Positions 11,701-24,049 of a stretch of DNA of 64,000 nucleotides are shown here, one piece after another. The notes under the pieces are model-generated. The model saw only the letters and a program-made list of their open reading frames with translations, did not search any database and was not told the origin of the DNA. The stretch comes from Haemonchus contortus. Its lineage: Eukaryota; Nematoda; Chromadorea; Rhabditida; Trichostrongylidae. The stretch covers positions 38,042,345 through 38,106,344 of the forward strand of contig LS997562.1 of the NCBI GenBank assembly GCA_000469685.2. The letters are read 5' to 3'. The translations under genes were made by a program, and so were the position numbers. The stretch's first letter is position 1, and each line of letters starts with the position of its first letter.

Positions 11701-12895
11701 CGGCTGTCATTAGTCTCGGCACGATAATACTATCCCTGCTTTTTTCTACCAATTGACCCTACCAGAAGATATAATTATAGTTTTATCAGCCAGCGGCTCC
11801 AAGAGATAGCTCTTTTCAAAGTCTCTGTAGACGAACATTTGCCTTTCAAATCTCAAGAAGAAACACTAAGGACCACTACTATCGGTGTAACGAAAAAGGC
11901 GATCAAAAAAGTGCCTTCTCATTTGCATACTTCATTCAGTCTATGTAGATTCATATTCGGCTAATAGAAGAAGTAAGCACAGAAACTCCGCCATGGTTTT
12001 GATCTGAACTTGAATGCGGGAATCCATGCCAGTGGGGATTGAACTTTGGCTTCTGAAATAGTCTTCAAACCGCTTTACATTAACCTCAGCTCGTTCAATA
12101 CACTTACTAGCGTATTTGTTTTGCTTCAACCATTGAGTTTGTCATAAGTTCTATTGAACAACCTTCCGGCAACGATCACCTTTTTTGGAGCCATTAAGGA
12201 AGATGGAGTTTCTGTTGGCGCAAGTTTATAGCAATCGCGAAGGGTGAGGCCGAAAACATGGAAATGCTGAAAAGTGTTCGATTTGATTGCAATTCCTGGG
12301 TTCGATCTGCATACGGATGCAGAACTAGGCTTTTGTGAGCTTATAAAAGTACGCTGCCTTTGCTGGACTCATGACTCCTTTTTACCAAACGGTGAAGCAT
12401 TTTACGTTCATTCAACAGTCACACCAGTGTTTTGCTCAGATTGCTTACTGATCGTCACGGGCGACTGCTATACTCTCCTTGATCGGAAGAAATACCAATA
12501 AACAGATTTTGATGGGTTCATCGAAGTAGGTCCTCATAACTGCCAACCTTGTTACAGCCAAAAGTGCTGAAACCTCAGAGGGCTCAGGAAAAAAATCCAT
12601 GAAAATACAACGATTGGAATGACTTTTAGCTTTTCATTGACTTTTAGTGCTCTAGCCTGAGGCCCTTGGTATTCTAGTTTTCCGAAGTGTCCCGTTCCTC
12701 TTTCTCTCATATTCTCAATGAGATTCTGCCTGGTCAAGTTAGATTTTCGAGATGCTTAGTTTGCATGCATAGGAAGCTTGAATACTTTTTTCTTTTTGTC
12801 TAAGAGAATCGGTAGGGCCTCATGACCTTGTTACCATAGTCTATAGATGACAGGCATGGTACATCCTTACCTTTCGACATTAAAAACAATTCATT
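8779..12895. other. Long stretch with no supported gene
   Basis: Host DNA of mixed composition. A partial dispersed-repeat copy lies at about 9280-9360. A patch at 11440-11700 has polar, acidic open pieces in three different minus-strand frames, but no splice arrangement joins them. A near-palindrome surrounds 11420-11445 (catgacgag...ctcgtcat). Nothing else is supported. Confidence 0.4.
9280..9360 (+). repeat. Dispersed repeat family, partial copy
   Basis: The block cattgtatggtccacatacg, then cattcaaattgctg, gattctgaacggga and tcgagtg matches the 3' half of the copy at 53880-53945 in order and spacing. Only this half is present. Confidence 0.55.
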
Positions 12896-13094
12896 GTGGG
12901 TATCATCCAGATAGTGCAAGCCCTAGACAAGTCACCTCATCTCATTCAACGTTCAATGTGCCCCGGTACAGCAGGTTGTTTGAGATCTTCCAATGCAGCT
13001 TCAATTTGCTCTAAACTGTGTCTAGGGAATGGCCCTGACCATCCTATCACTTCTACATATTATACATTTCACAAGCATGGTCTGGGGATCATAT

Positions 13095-13265
13095 CGTCTA
13101 TCGACACTCTTCAAGCCAACCAAGCCGTCCAACCCTCCAGGGTTGGTTCGCTAACAGCAGGCTTGTCTGGGAAAACAATAACATTGTTTTGTACATTGAC
13201 TGGCCACCTCAATCCATTACATGAGCCACAAATGCATTGGAAACGCCATAACGATAAGTTGCAGG
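13095..13265 (+). repeat. Dispersed repeat family copy (diverged)
   Basis: It carries ccaagccgtccaaccctcca, ggttggtt, cttgtctgggaaaac, ttgtacattgactggccacc and a gccacaaatgcattggaaac tail, in the same order as 32880-33000. A 153-codon open frame covers the repeat, but the repeat relationship and the lack of splice logic argue against a gene. Confidence 0.55.
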
Positions 13266-13359
13266 AAATAGAGCCTATTTTTGAGTCGGCGACGTGGAAA
13301 ACGACTCCTGGCCTTTTCTCCAATTGCACAGCTCACAGGTTTGACGCTAGGACTTAAGA

Positions 13360-15592
13360 AACCTACTGAAAAACACTAAACTCACTCATCTCTTTCATCA
13401 ACCTGTATTGCTGTAGATTGCGACATCGAAGAGGAAAGTACAGAGGCATACTAGCTCAGTAACTTGTTCTTGATATCCTATCTGTATCAGAGGAACGATA
13501 ACAAATCAGATGATTCGCTTCACCCGATGTTTACCACGCCGGTGGAGCCGATGCAATGAGGTATGTACCTCCTGATTCTAATTCGTAATCTGATCTTGCG
13601 ACTCTTTTAGAACCTCCATTCAAGAAAATAAGCAACAAAGAAGGTTTCTGTCAGATCATATGGGGTTAGTGTGTTTTTCTTCTTATTTATATCGGAATAT
13701 TGAGATTCTTCAATGTCATTAACATCCTCCGCCGGTCGGGTGAATTAGCAACGCCTCTTATCCGAAATCCACCATTCTTCACTCCTTGAATCTCGTTTTC
13801 GGAATAGCACTCTTTGTCCTCTAACCAAAATCTGTATTTTTATTCCGAGTGGGAGATTAAGCCCCCAGAGCTGCTCGCTGTTAGTCACCCACATCATGTT
13901 TGTTAAGGCTCGAAACTGAAGACTCCAGAGTTGGGTGTGTGTTTGGAAAGTAGCTACTTTTGCTTTTCTGCTTATTTACCTATTTTTACTGTTTGTTTAT
14001 TCAAGTATTTACACACTCGCCTAGTCACATTGAACATAGTATTAGACTTACAAAATGGTCAAAACTTGACGTAGCTCAAGCAAAATGGAACTAGATATGG
14101 GGAATGGAATTAGCATCGTCTGTGAGAGTCACTGTACAAGCCAAACACCCTATGAACAGTCCACCCGATTTTATCCAGAAAATTTCTTGGGCATATCAAG
14201 ATTTACCGTTCAGAACGATAAAATGAATATCGTGTAATTAGCACCACTTAGTTTTGAAGTAGTTCTGAGCCGTTGTCTGATAGAACTCGCTCTAGAATGA
14301 GTCATTTTCCCTCGACCGTACACCACTCGAAAAGGTCTGAGGTGGAAGTTTCGGGTTTTCGGCTAAAGACAGCTAGGCTAGTTTCCTCAATCTTTCGGTT
14401 TGGAACGTTTCTTTCACCGTTAGTCAGTGATTGCCTTTGTTTCATTCTCGAAACTTGCATTCAACTCTTTATTACTCTGAGTGCAACCCTGTCTGTTGTC
14501 CGCCCCTGTTCGTTTCTTACAATCTTCAGCCTCCTACCCGTCTGTTTTTTTTCATTTTCTTCAAATTTCTTTTCCTAACTACCCTTTGTGTTAGACTTTC
14601 TTGGCGTACAGAAGTGTGATTTCATTTTCGATTTACTTTTTGCTGTAACTCTTTGGAAAAGTGTTTTGTGATGAACTCCAGCAGTTTTGAAGGTTCCAGG
14701 TCCAACAGCAGTAGTCCAACAGCAAGCCAAGCCATAGTGTCTGACCCATACATGTCGCGTTAGACAACCCGGAATTAATGTCCTTCCTTCTAATACATTA
14801 ATCTAATAGTATGGTCGATTCTTGAAAGCCTGATAATCCCATTACCGATACCTTTTCTCTGAAGCAAATTAGTTTTCCCCCTTTTCAGTAGTGCTTTTGC
14901 TAGTTCACCTTTCAGTAAGTTTGGTTCAGTGTATCACACTATTGAATGAAAATGAAGAAACTATTCGACTCAATATTTTTCGATTTCCATTTCGGGAACA
15001 ATTTTCTCTTTCATCTGCGTGTATTTTTTTTTGCTGGGAGACAGTGTAGAACAGAATTACCCTCCGCAATACACAAATAGTAGGGAAATAAGTACTCTGC
15101 CTGCAGACAATTCATAGGTTTCGGAATTTATTTGCAGCATTGAAATGAGGGAACACGTAGTTGGTGCTGAAACGGGAGAGCGAGAAGGAGATTTATTCCA
15201 CCTGTAATTTTTATTGATGAAAAAATTGTGGAAATTGAACATGTCAACTATCAGACAGTGGACTATCAAAATTATGAACTGCTTAGTAGTATACGATCCG
15301 TTTCTCAAAAGGCTCGACTTCATCTCATCTTCATGGAGATCATCTGGTTTATCAAGTTCATTTCATTTTTATCAATTTTGTGAGTTTTTGCTTTGGAGAA
15401 TTATAACACCTTTTGATTTTACCTTCTTTTCCTTCTTGGAGACAATAAGCAGTATAATATCACCCCTTTACCAGCTTCCCAATTGATATTCCCTCTCTAG
15501 TCCCTTTGTCGTTTAGATTTCGAGGATGAAGAAGCCATTTCGTTGTTGCAAGTGACTTGGTCATAAATCCTCAGTCGTCCCACGTCGTCCAT
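13360..15592. other. No firmly supported gene; one weak exon pair
   Basis: At 13491-13558 an exon-like stretch follows a tatctgtatcag acceptor and ends at a gtatgt donor. A possible continuation follows an acceptor near 13611. Two frames are possible, both ending within a few codons, so it is only a hint. A pyrimidine-rich block lies at 14480-14580. The remainder looks non-coding. Confidence 0.25.
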
Positions 15593-15732
15593 CTAGTCGT
15601 CGTCAACTGTTACGTTATGTGCGCAGTGATTTCGACGAAGTCTGTGCTGTCCACGAGTTGTGCTGTCTTGCCAGTGGTTGGGAATGTCGTCTTCCAACTC
15701 CGCAGAGCTGTCCGATGTCGGGGACACATTTT
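15593..15732 (-). CDS. Candidate 3'-terminal exon of an unidentified gene
   Basis: The minus strand shows a clean aggattttcag acceptor at 15733, followed by an open stretch of 46 residues to a TAG at 15593. The peptide is polar and acidic (NVSPTSDSSAELEDDIPNHW, ending in TVDDD), which suits a cytoplasmic tail or disordered C-terminus. The exon begins with two bases of a codon, so the preceding intron is phase 1. An exon-like piece at 17703-17796 ends in the matching phase, but nothing proves that they join. No family recognised. Confidence 0.35.
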
Positions 15733-17702
15733 CTGAAAATCCTGATTGATGGTCGATGACATTAGTACGACAAAGCACAGACAAATAACTCTGTCGAACT
15801 TCGAAAAAATTCTTTCCAAGGTGATTTGTATTGCTATCGGAGAGCAGTGCAGACACTATTAATGAGAATGTAGACGACGAAAAAAGGCAAATTCCTTTTC
15901 GTCTACCATTCCAAAGTGGCTACTGCCTATGCCTTTGAGGACTATCCTGTTTTTTCGGGGCTTTAAGGTTCTGATGGTTGCTTAGATCGTTTTAGCACTG
16001 AAACGTTAGGCTTAATGCAAAATGACTCTAGAGGAGGATACAAGAAATGCGCAGATCTTCGCAGACTTCTTTCCCAGATTACCTAACTCTCGAACCTTCT
16101 TATTTTCTACATCACTGCCTTCAGTGAAACCCTACAGCGATGCCAATATTGCACTTGTTTCAGACTTTAAACCCACTTTACTGCATCTTTTTTCATGCAA
16201 GCCTTCATGGTTAATTTTTGAATTGTTGATATTGATGCCACCCGTTTGTGAGGTTATTACGCCACTACCAAAGCTCGAGTATGTTTTATGATTTGTTGTC
16301 GAAACAAACTTCGTGAACACAAATACCCTTTTTTCAGCAAATTCTGATATGTAGTAGTCGCCCTCGATCAATACCACTGCGTTGCACCACGCACTTCATT
16401 TCATTTCCAAATCGGTAGATATACTTGAAGTCGTAGACGTTCGGATATCTACGCGAATGAATTGAATTGCAGGAGTAGTCGTTATTGGTCATGCCTTCCT
16501 GGAACTCGGTCTAGTTATACTTTCCCTTTTTTCAATCACGAACGAAATCCACTTGCAAAATAATCGACCTCATTTCGTGCCACTGACCAGCTCCGCATTG
16601 CTTGACCGAGGGGACTCATTCCCTAGTTCCTAGCCTCGAAAAATGAAAAACGAACAAATCACATTGCTATCTTTGACGTTATGCCCTCGAAAACGTGTAT
16701 TTCTCTCTAAGATAGGTGTCATCGCATTCAGTGTTAACTATGAACTTGCTCTTGACTCTCCAAGACTGTATACCTGTTGTAGGTTCAGTTTTACTCAAAT
16801 TTATCTGCTTATTCCTCTTCATTCGTATTTGTTTTGTTTATCAAAAGATGTATATCAGAAGTGATCTGACTTTTCAGCAGTGTAGCTGCACTATGGATTC
16901 ATTTTAGCGAATATGAGTGGAGAGCAAATGTGTGGCGCACTCTCGTAGACCTACAGCTTCTTACATTCCCCTTTTGTCCATTTGTTCATCGGATGTTTAC
17001 AAAAACTTAGTCGTTTAGAGGCTTGCGATGAAAGGCGAACTGTCAAAGTTGAAGTTCTTGCGGATTCCATTTATCTTTAGATGATGCGCCATGCCTTCAA
17101 CGGAAATCCTGACGCAGGGAAAACGTACCTTCATAAATCATAAATATTTCCCATAGAGAGGAACTACGCTTATAGCTGACGCAACGGACCAGATCCTCAA
17201 CTTGCGGACGAGGCTTTGACCAGCGTAGCTTAGTGACATCTCTCACTGATCGAGAAACTGTTCTTTTTTTCTGAATTTGAACAATGTGGACTCCGAAGCT
17301 TCACTTTGCCGAAATTGCTGGGATCTGCTAGGCATTTTTTCCGCCACGTTTTTATTCTTAGCATAGCTTCTAAAATTATGCTAGCTCATGGCTTTCAGGA
17401 AACTCTGTTTGATTGGATGTCATCTTTGATCCCTTTGACTAGACTATCACACATTCTGGTTTGAGTTTAGTAGATTTGACTTTTTAATGCTGACCATCAG
17501 ATAACGAAATATGGATAGGTCGTAGTGAAGGGCATCAGAGGAACATTCGGTTATCTAGTAGTTTCGATCTCCGTTCCTGGCCAACGAAGCTAGCTGTTAG
17601 TCAGAGCTCCGCAGACCAGTATTTTGTCACTACAGAAGGATGACCGTTCTGAATGCATTTCTTAGTGGGAACGTAATTTCGCAGTGATCTCTTTACACTC
17701 AC
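15733..17702. other. Probable intron or intergenic DNA, no gene seen
   Basis: Open frames on both strands at 16022-16907 overlap and have no consistent splice sites. No repeat or RNA was recognised. Confidence 0.35.
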
Positions 17703-17796
17703 CATCAAGTTTAGCAAACGAGAAAATGAAGAAGTCAATTGTCACAGTTTTGATGACTCCATAAATGACAGAACAAAATGGGAGAACGCGGCATTT
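17703..17796 (-). CDS. Candidate internal exon, hydrophobic peptide
   Basis: The minus-strand frame is open from a tactcag acceptor to a good gtgagt donor at 17702. It encodes 31 residues rich in hydrophobics (FCSVIYGVIKTVTIDFFIFS) that could form one membrane segment. It ends in phase 1, compatible with the exon at 15593-15732. A further hydrophobic stretch on the same strand at about 18510-18600 (IIFWLVLPPLTAALLCTVIK) would suit a multi-pass membrane protein such as a receptor. Splice evidence joining the three is lacking, and hydrophobic frames arise by chance. Confidence 0.22.
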
Positions 17797-20700
17797 CTGA
17801 GTATACGACTCGTTACCACGAATGGTGAAGTATTATAGATAGTTGTGATGAAAGATTTAAATTTCTCTCGACGTTCACTACTAAATTGAATGTTTGCAAA
17901 TATGGCTGTCATGAGCCTTTTCTGGGTTTCAAAGGCAAGGGACACGATAATTCAGTAGGTTTGCTCCAAGGAAGGGTGGCCTTTATACAAAGGGGATAGC
18001 GCTGTAATTGCAGTAGCAAAAAGGGCTGAAATCAGGACAACAGGGCAGTAAGTGAAAGACAGGGATCCTCAATGATTTCGGGCGTCTCCGGCTAGCTCTT
18101 GTCTGCAATATATTGCTCGCTTTGATCTCAATGTCCTCAGGAAGTAGTGCCCTTCACGCGTACTCCGAAGGATTCTCCGTTTTTTAACTTCTACCAAATT
18201 TTACCGTAGAAAATCCTACGGCCTTCATGGAGTCTCCCAGCTGCTCTTGAAAAATGGACGTGTCGCGCTCTCTATTTTTTTTCGAAGAGTTCCGACTGGA
18301 TCTTTTGCACTAATGACGGTAATGTACTAGCGTTGGACCCACTCCAGCTCTTCGTGAGGACATCAGATAACGATCGGCACGCGTGAAGACAAAGAAAGTT
18401 GTTGCGGTAACAGAGAATCCTAGATTTGTAGCCCGATAGAGTCTCAATGGCCTTGGCAAGTCATCGGTGGCCGTAGAAGTGTTTGGGTAGCCCGTAGGTT
18501 TTTGATTACTGTACAGAGAAGAGCAGCGGTAAGTGGAGGTAGAACAAGCCAGAAGATGATCGCCGATTGACCTATAGAGCTCTCCGGGTGTTTACCCAGT
18601 CGCGTCTCTGTTGAGAGGTATACACCAAATTGAAGAGGCAATGTTGAAAATTCAGTCCGGAAAGCCAGATTTATGATTCATGGGTTTTCAAAGGTTTCAA
18701 AAACTGTCTGGCCGTTTGATCAAGTCGGTCTGTAATAGGGGTTTTGAAATCTCCGAGAAATCAACAATCCACCTTCCGTCCCAATTTTCATGGTAGAGTG
18801 GATATCAAGTCCATATACAGGTATCAAGCGTGGAGCTGCGATCTTATTGTCAGGCATTGCCTTTACTTGCAAAATAGAAGCGGTTCACTACGCTCACCCT
18901 CTTAAAAATATTTCGGACATCTCTTGTCCTCAACGGTGTTCTTTATGACCTTTTCAAACTTGAGACCTTTGCCATATTATATATAAAAGTTCTATTATAT
19001 TGGTAAAAAATTATCTATTGTATACCTTCATATGGAAAAATTTGTAGTGACTATGGCAATAATCTTTTTCGGTTCTCAGTTAGATTTCCTTATTCTTTAA
19101 TGCTTTCCAGTGACCCACCGATTTTCGAGCGATGACGAGAATGGCGCATCCCTCTGATTCTCATGAAACGAGTGGCTTTAGAACATGATTTTTCCGATTC
19201 ACTTTCGTCCTGGGGCCCACCAATCCCATCTACAATGCCATTTACGGAACCCTTTGACCATATCGCAGTACTGTAGTATGACCAATAGAATTCCCGATTG
19301 AGTTACCTACTCAATCACGCGTGTAATCGGTCAGGCATCGGTGATGGTCCAAAGGGAACATTGCGTAACAGCAGCTCGGCATAGATACCCTAACAAAGCC
19401 AGGCAGTCGTTTCGGTGGCAGAAGGTAGGATAATTTATCGAGGTCCATCATGAGAGTACAACCTCCCAGAGTATTTCTTTCTGTTGTTAAGCAGTAATGT
19501 AAGGCATGGAAGTATATCGTGGTTAGGCCGCACAACTAAATTTTATTCGGAATTTCAGACGTGCGGGCACCTATATGCAGCCCCCATCCTTTCCTGGACT
19601 GGGTGGAGACAGTTAGCGCCAGTGTTAGGGTGCTTACAGCCTCGTCCAACACCAAATCGTGGACTGCACAATGGTGAAGGATTCGACTGGCTCGGTCAGG
19701 TACGGACGCCCAACATGCCGCTTAAGAAATCTCACTCTCCCCTCTAGCGTAGACTACTCCCATGATTACTGACACTTTCCCTGACAAAAAGCCGTATATG
19801 CAGCTGAAAGATCTTACAAAGTCGTAGAAGCTATGGCGTCAGAAGATTGCTATTCTAGATGGTTTATAGAGCTGCTTAGCGCAATTCATTGCTGTCATCG
19901 TCGAAGCTATAAAACATTCAGCGATCAAATGATCAGAAGGGGAGATCTTGAATGATTAGGAACTTTCGTTCCGATCTCACTGCACCAGCTTATTGGAAAT
20001 TCCATTACAAAGGATCCACGGCTGCTTAGGATTGTTCTGACCGGATATCCAGCCCGAATGATTGGATGAGATCTGGCACTTTACCGAATACTTTGCATGG
20101 GCAGCCCTTCAAGCCAATTCCTCACCCTTCTACCTTCCTTCTACTTAGTGCAACCTGCAGAAGACATGACTTCTCCCTCAGGATTCTTGAAGATTTCCTT
20201 TTCCTCTCCTTCTATAAATCTATTTTCTTCTTTCATCTTGTTTATCGTCAACGGAGGTTCCTATACTGTCAGCAGGTCTCATATTACCTCTCTCCGTTGA
20301 AAACCGAAGCAAACCGATTGATTCCTTCTCAGACTTGCCCAGATATCCGGTCAAGCTGGATATCAGGCCAAAGCAATCGTATTTTCGATAGCTCAATCGC
20401 CGTTTGAGTCAACAATCGGACCTTTGATCCACCGATAATCATTCGGCCACCTGCATCTACCGCCACCGCACTAGTCACCTTGCGGGTGGGGTTCACTTAT
20501 CATCCTTCAGCTGTCATCAAAACGATTTCGAGTGGGTGATTTTCCGTTTGATAACGGAGCAATTGATTTACGATGGGCCCACCTATATAACGGCGCAACC
20601 ATCTACGTAGTAATATGGTTACGAGAACTTGTTTTAAATTGCCGTCAACGGCAACAAATAAAATTTACGGAGCTGACAGAGTTTAGTTAGTTTCTTCAAT

Positions 20701-23700
20701 CTACAAACACTTCAATGGATTGTTACCTTCTTTTGACGAAAGTCTTGGAATAACTGGCCACATAAACTGGTGCATTCTATTCTGTTGAGTTTTTCCAGTT
20801 CTAAGTGTTCGATGCTCTGAAGAAGAATGTTTTTGCACAGATGCACTTGCGATTACATGTGGTCATTCATCACTTTGGACACATTTTCTGGTGACTCTCG
20901 GTGTGGGGCCTAATCATCCCTCCCTTCATGTTGCATCACGCTTGCTATTTGTTTCATGGATAGACGTAACTGTCTTTTGCGAGTAGACATCCTCATAGAT
21001 CTACCTCCCATAGAGGGTTATTTGTAAACAAAAACAGGAGAGGGCAGTATGGCTGCTTATGTTGACCAGTTCTTCCAGGATGTCTGATCTTGCAGGATTA
21101 TTCATAATCCAATTTTTCTTATACATGTTCTATCGAACTAGCCAGCTCTGTATGAATGAATTGTACAGCGACACAGGAGTGGTTGGCTTAAAAGACTCAG
21201 TAGTGCTCTGTACTGAGCAGTACCTCACCTTTACTGTTTACTCTGCAAGACGCAAGGATTGCTATTCTGTGTAAGGAGAAAATTCCAATGGTAGTTTACC
21301 TCTATGTTTGGAACTTTCTCCTTACTTTAAATTGAAATCCTTGCGGCATGCAGAGCGAACAGTCAAGTTGTTCTCATAGAAATTGTAAATGTAGGTCTTC
21401 AAAACGAAACTCTAGCTAGTTTTTTAGTTAATTAGTTTATTTATTTATTTATTCCTCCAAATACTCTTAAGATTGTGTTACGAACATTGAGCAGATTTTT
21501 TTCTCCTTGTTGTACATATTAGATATGCTATTATATCACCACAATTTACTTTTAATTTTATTTTTACTTTATTTTTATTTTACTTTATTTTAATTTCATC
21601 ATATATTTCTTTTTGTTTCCTATTTCAACACTTCCATATGTTTATACAGAATAATTTTTTGATAAATGCACCAGACAAGAAGGCGTTTTAGCAGAAACAA
21701 CAAGGATTTCCTTTTTTCTCTTTGTAAACGGCATTTACATCACACTCGGAATGACCACAATCCATCAAAATGCGGCTGCAGTGTTGCGTATCGTTTTTTG
21801 CAAGTATTCCTTCATTTTTTCCTGTATTTTCTCCCACGACATTTTTTTTTCTACTATTTTTTCTCTTGAATCTGATCAGTGTGCGTGTAAATTCTGTAGT
21901 TCGGTGTTTTAATTGCCTCACATTTGTTATGTCATAGGGCATTTTTTTTGGCCATACGCCTACGAAAAGTCGGATACTCGAGGATTTCTCTCGGTACGAT
22001 TGTCTACTTGCTAAGCTTCCAAGATTTTCCAGATTCTGTGATATTTTAATAGAATGAATTTTAATAAGACCGCTTTCGATGAAAAAACGTTCATCATAAG
22101 ATTTTGAAAAAAGAATCTCGGATTTGGTAAAATCTGATTGCCAGTAGAATCCAACTCGACCCATTGGTTTCTATTTATTCCTATGTTTCACAATTACAAC
22201 TAATATCACTGGCTACTATAAATTACAGCTCAGTATTCCTTTTCTCTACTGAGTGCATTACATATCTCCTGCATTCTGAAATTTCGTGATGCCAGGTGCG
22301 CGAATTGCAAACTTCGATGTAAAAAGTAGGACCCAAAAGTGTTTTTAATCAGAATTCCCCTAATACGACCGGATGATATTAAAATTTGTTTGCACAGGCG
22401 TTCACGGGATTGATGAACACATTCCATAAAGCCAAAAAAGCGCCTTCTGCGAACCCTTTCAGCTGTTTGACGTCTATGATTCATGAGTGCGGTAGGTTTG
22501 ACTTGATCAGATTGTTGTAACGATATTCTCGGAAGCTCTTTGATATTTATATCTATTTTCTATTCATGGAAATAAAAGTCTGAGACGGCCGCAGTTTTTA
22601 TAGTGAGTATTTTCAATAGACCTTTGACAGCTTATCCTCTGTCTCTCACCTGAACAGCCTTTCATTCTTCAAGTACAGAGCTTTTTTTAGACATTGCCAC
22701 CTTTCGCTTTTTCTGATCCTTTCTTGACACCGAGGATCCTGGGTAATATGTTTGAACCAACTATCTATTCATACGGCTTAACCATGTTTCATTGGGTCCA
22801 CTTCTGGCCGAATTCTCAATAACTATTGAAAATAAGCAAAGTTAGGGAAAACACAAATAGAACAATGACAATGACCTTGAGGATCAGTTTGCGAGCCTAC
22901 CACTTCTTTGTTGAGCATGCATTTCTGGCAAAATTCTTGACATATATCAAGAACTGATCAATTTTAATCATCTGATTAGACAACAGGAACTTCACCTCCC
23001 ATTCTTCCAAGCGATGGTCATTTAGTACTCATTATTATGAGAACCATCAAACTTGCACCTGGCTCTAAGCAGGATTTAAAAGAAAGCAAACCAGCACTGA
23101 AATGGGGTCAGTGATCTAGAAAGCTCTTTGAAGTGTCACTTTCTTCATTTCTCTTTCGATGATAATGAGGCCTGGCTGTAGTTCTAAACGCCCCCAACCG
23201 CACTTTTTATAAGTCATTATTCTTTCAAACCTTAATGTTTACATGCAAAACCAATCCTTTGATGCGTCACTTTCAGCTTTTCATGAAATGAAATTCGGTG
23301 TTTTCAACTACGGAATACCACCAGGGTACTATGAGTGGATGAACGTATTTGCTTTTATCTCTTTTGTAAACTAAAACCTACAGAATCGCCCATTTTCATT
23401 CAACCTTCATTCAACCTCTATAGCTAAAAGTGTGGTAGGAGCTCTCAAAGACCTACCACTTATAGTTATAGCTATTATATCAGATTCAGTCTAGGGGAGC
23501 GCACACTTTGATAAAAAAAAAAGTCAGCCATACCTCGTAGCTGGACTACGGGCAGAGTTTCTGATCCCGCCACGGCCAAGCATGTCCATCTCCGAATAAA
23601 TTGTCCTTATGGTTACTTACATTGCTCCATGCAGTATAATTGAAGAAAATAAGCCTACTTGTCCAATTTCTCTTTGCTTAACTTCGATCCGTTTCCGTTG

Positions 23701-23951
23701 CTCTTCTTTTCTTTTCGTATATTTCGCAGTTCTCAAAGTGTTTTTTTTTGTCATTCCAAATTTCTAGATTGAGAGGGTGAGCGCTGAGGGAGGTAGCAAA
23801 GAAATCGTTAGAAGGAAAGCACTGAGGGATGTAGAAAAAAATTGTTTTGTTTTTTTTATTATTTTGTTTTATTGTCGATTCATCCAATTTTTCACTTTGC
23901 CTTACAGAATTCACACCCACTCCTTTACCTCCGATTTCTTCCTTCGAGCGT
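17797..23951. other. Long stretch with no firmly supported gene
   Basis: The region includes AT-only low-complexity tracts (21420-21660), a minus-strand open frame of 158 codons at 21688-22164 rich in K, S and N with no known match, and a TATA-like site at 20592. A possible tRNA-like or SINE-like segment lies at 23525-23580 (gtttctgatcccgccacgg resembles a B box). No product could be recognised. Confidence 0.35.
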
Positions 23952-24049
23952 CTAGAATGCTGATGCGGTTTGATCACTCTGGTACGACTTTCCATGTGAA
24001 TCCTTCTGAATTAGATTCATCTTCTCATGCTCATAGTGTTGAGCTCGAG
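23952..24049 (-). CDS. Candidate 3'-terminal exon of an unidentified gene
   Basis: An acceptor catccattacag ends at 24050 on the minus strand. It is followed by 32 codons with balanced composition (beginning RAQHYEHEKMNLIQKDSHGK) to a TAG at 23952. The incoming phase is 1. Downstream the frame closes and the strand becomes T-poor low complexity. It may be a real last exon; no upstream partner was found. Confidence 0.27.

Noticed and set aside
12896..13357. 153-codon plus-strand frame as a gene
   Set aside because: It overlaps a copy of the dispersed repeat, has no splice logic and has no recognisable domain.
21688..22164. 158-codon minus-strand frame as a gene
   Set aside because: It is K/S/N-rich in a strand-asymmetric AT-rich tract, with no domain or splice borders. 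A frame of this length is not surprising in 64 kb.
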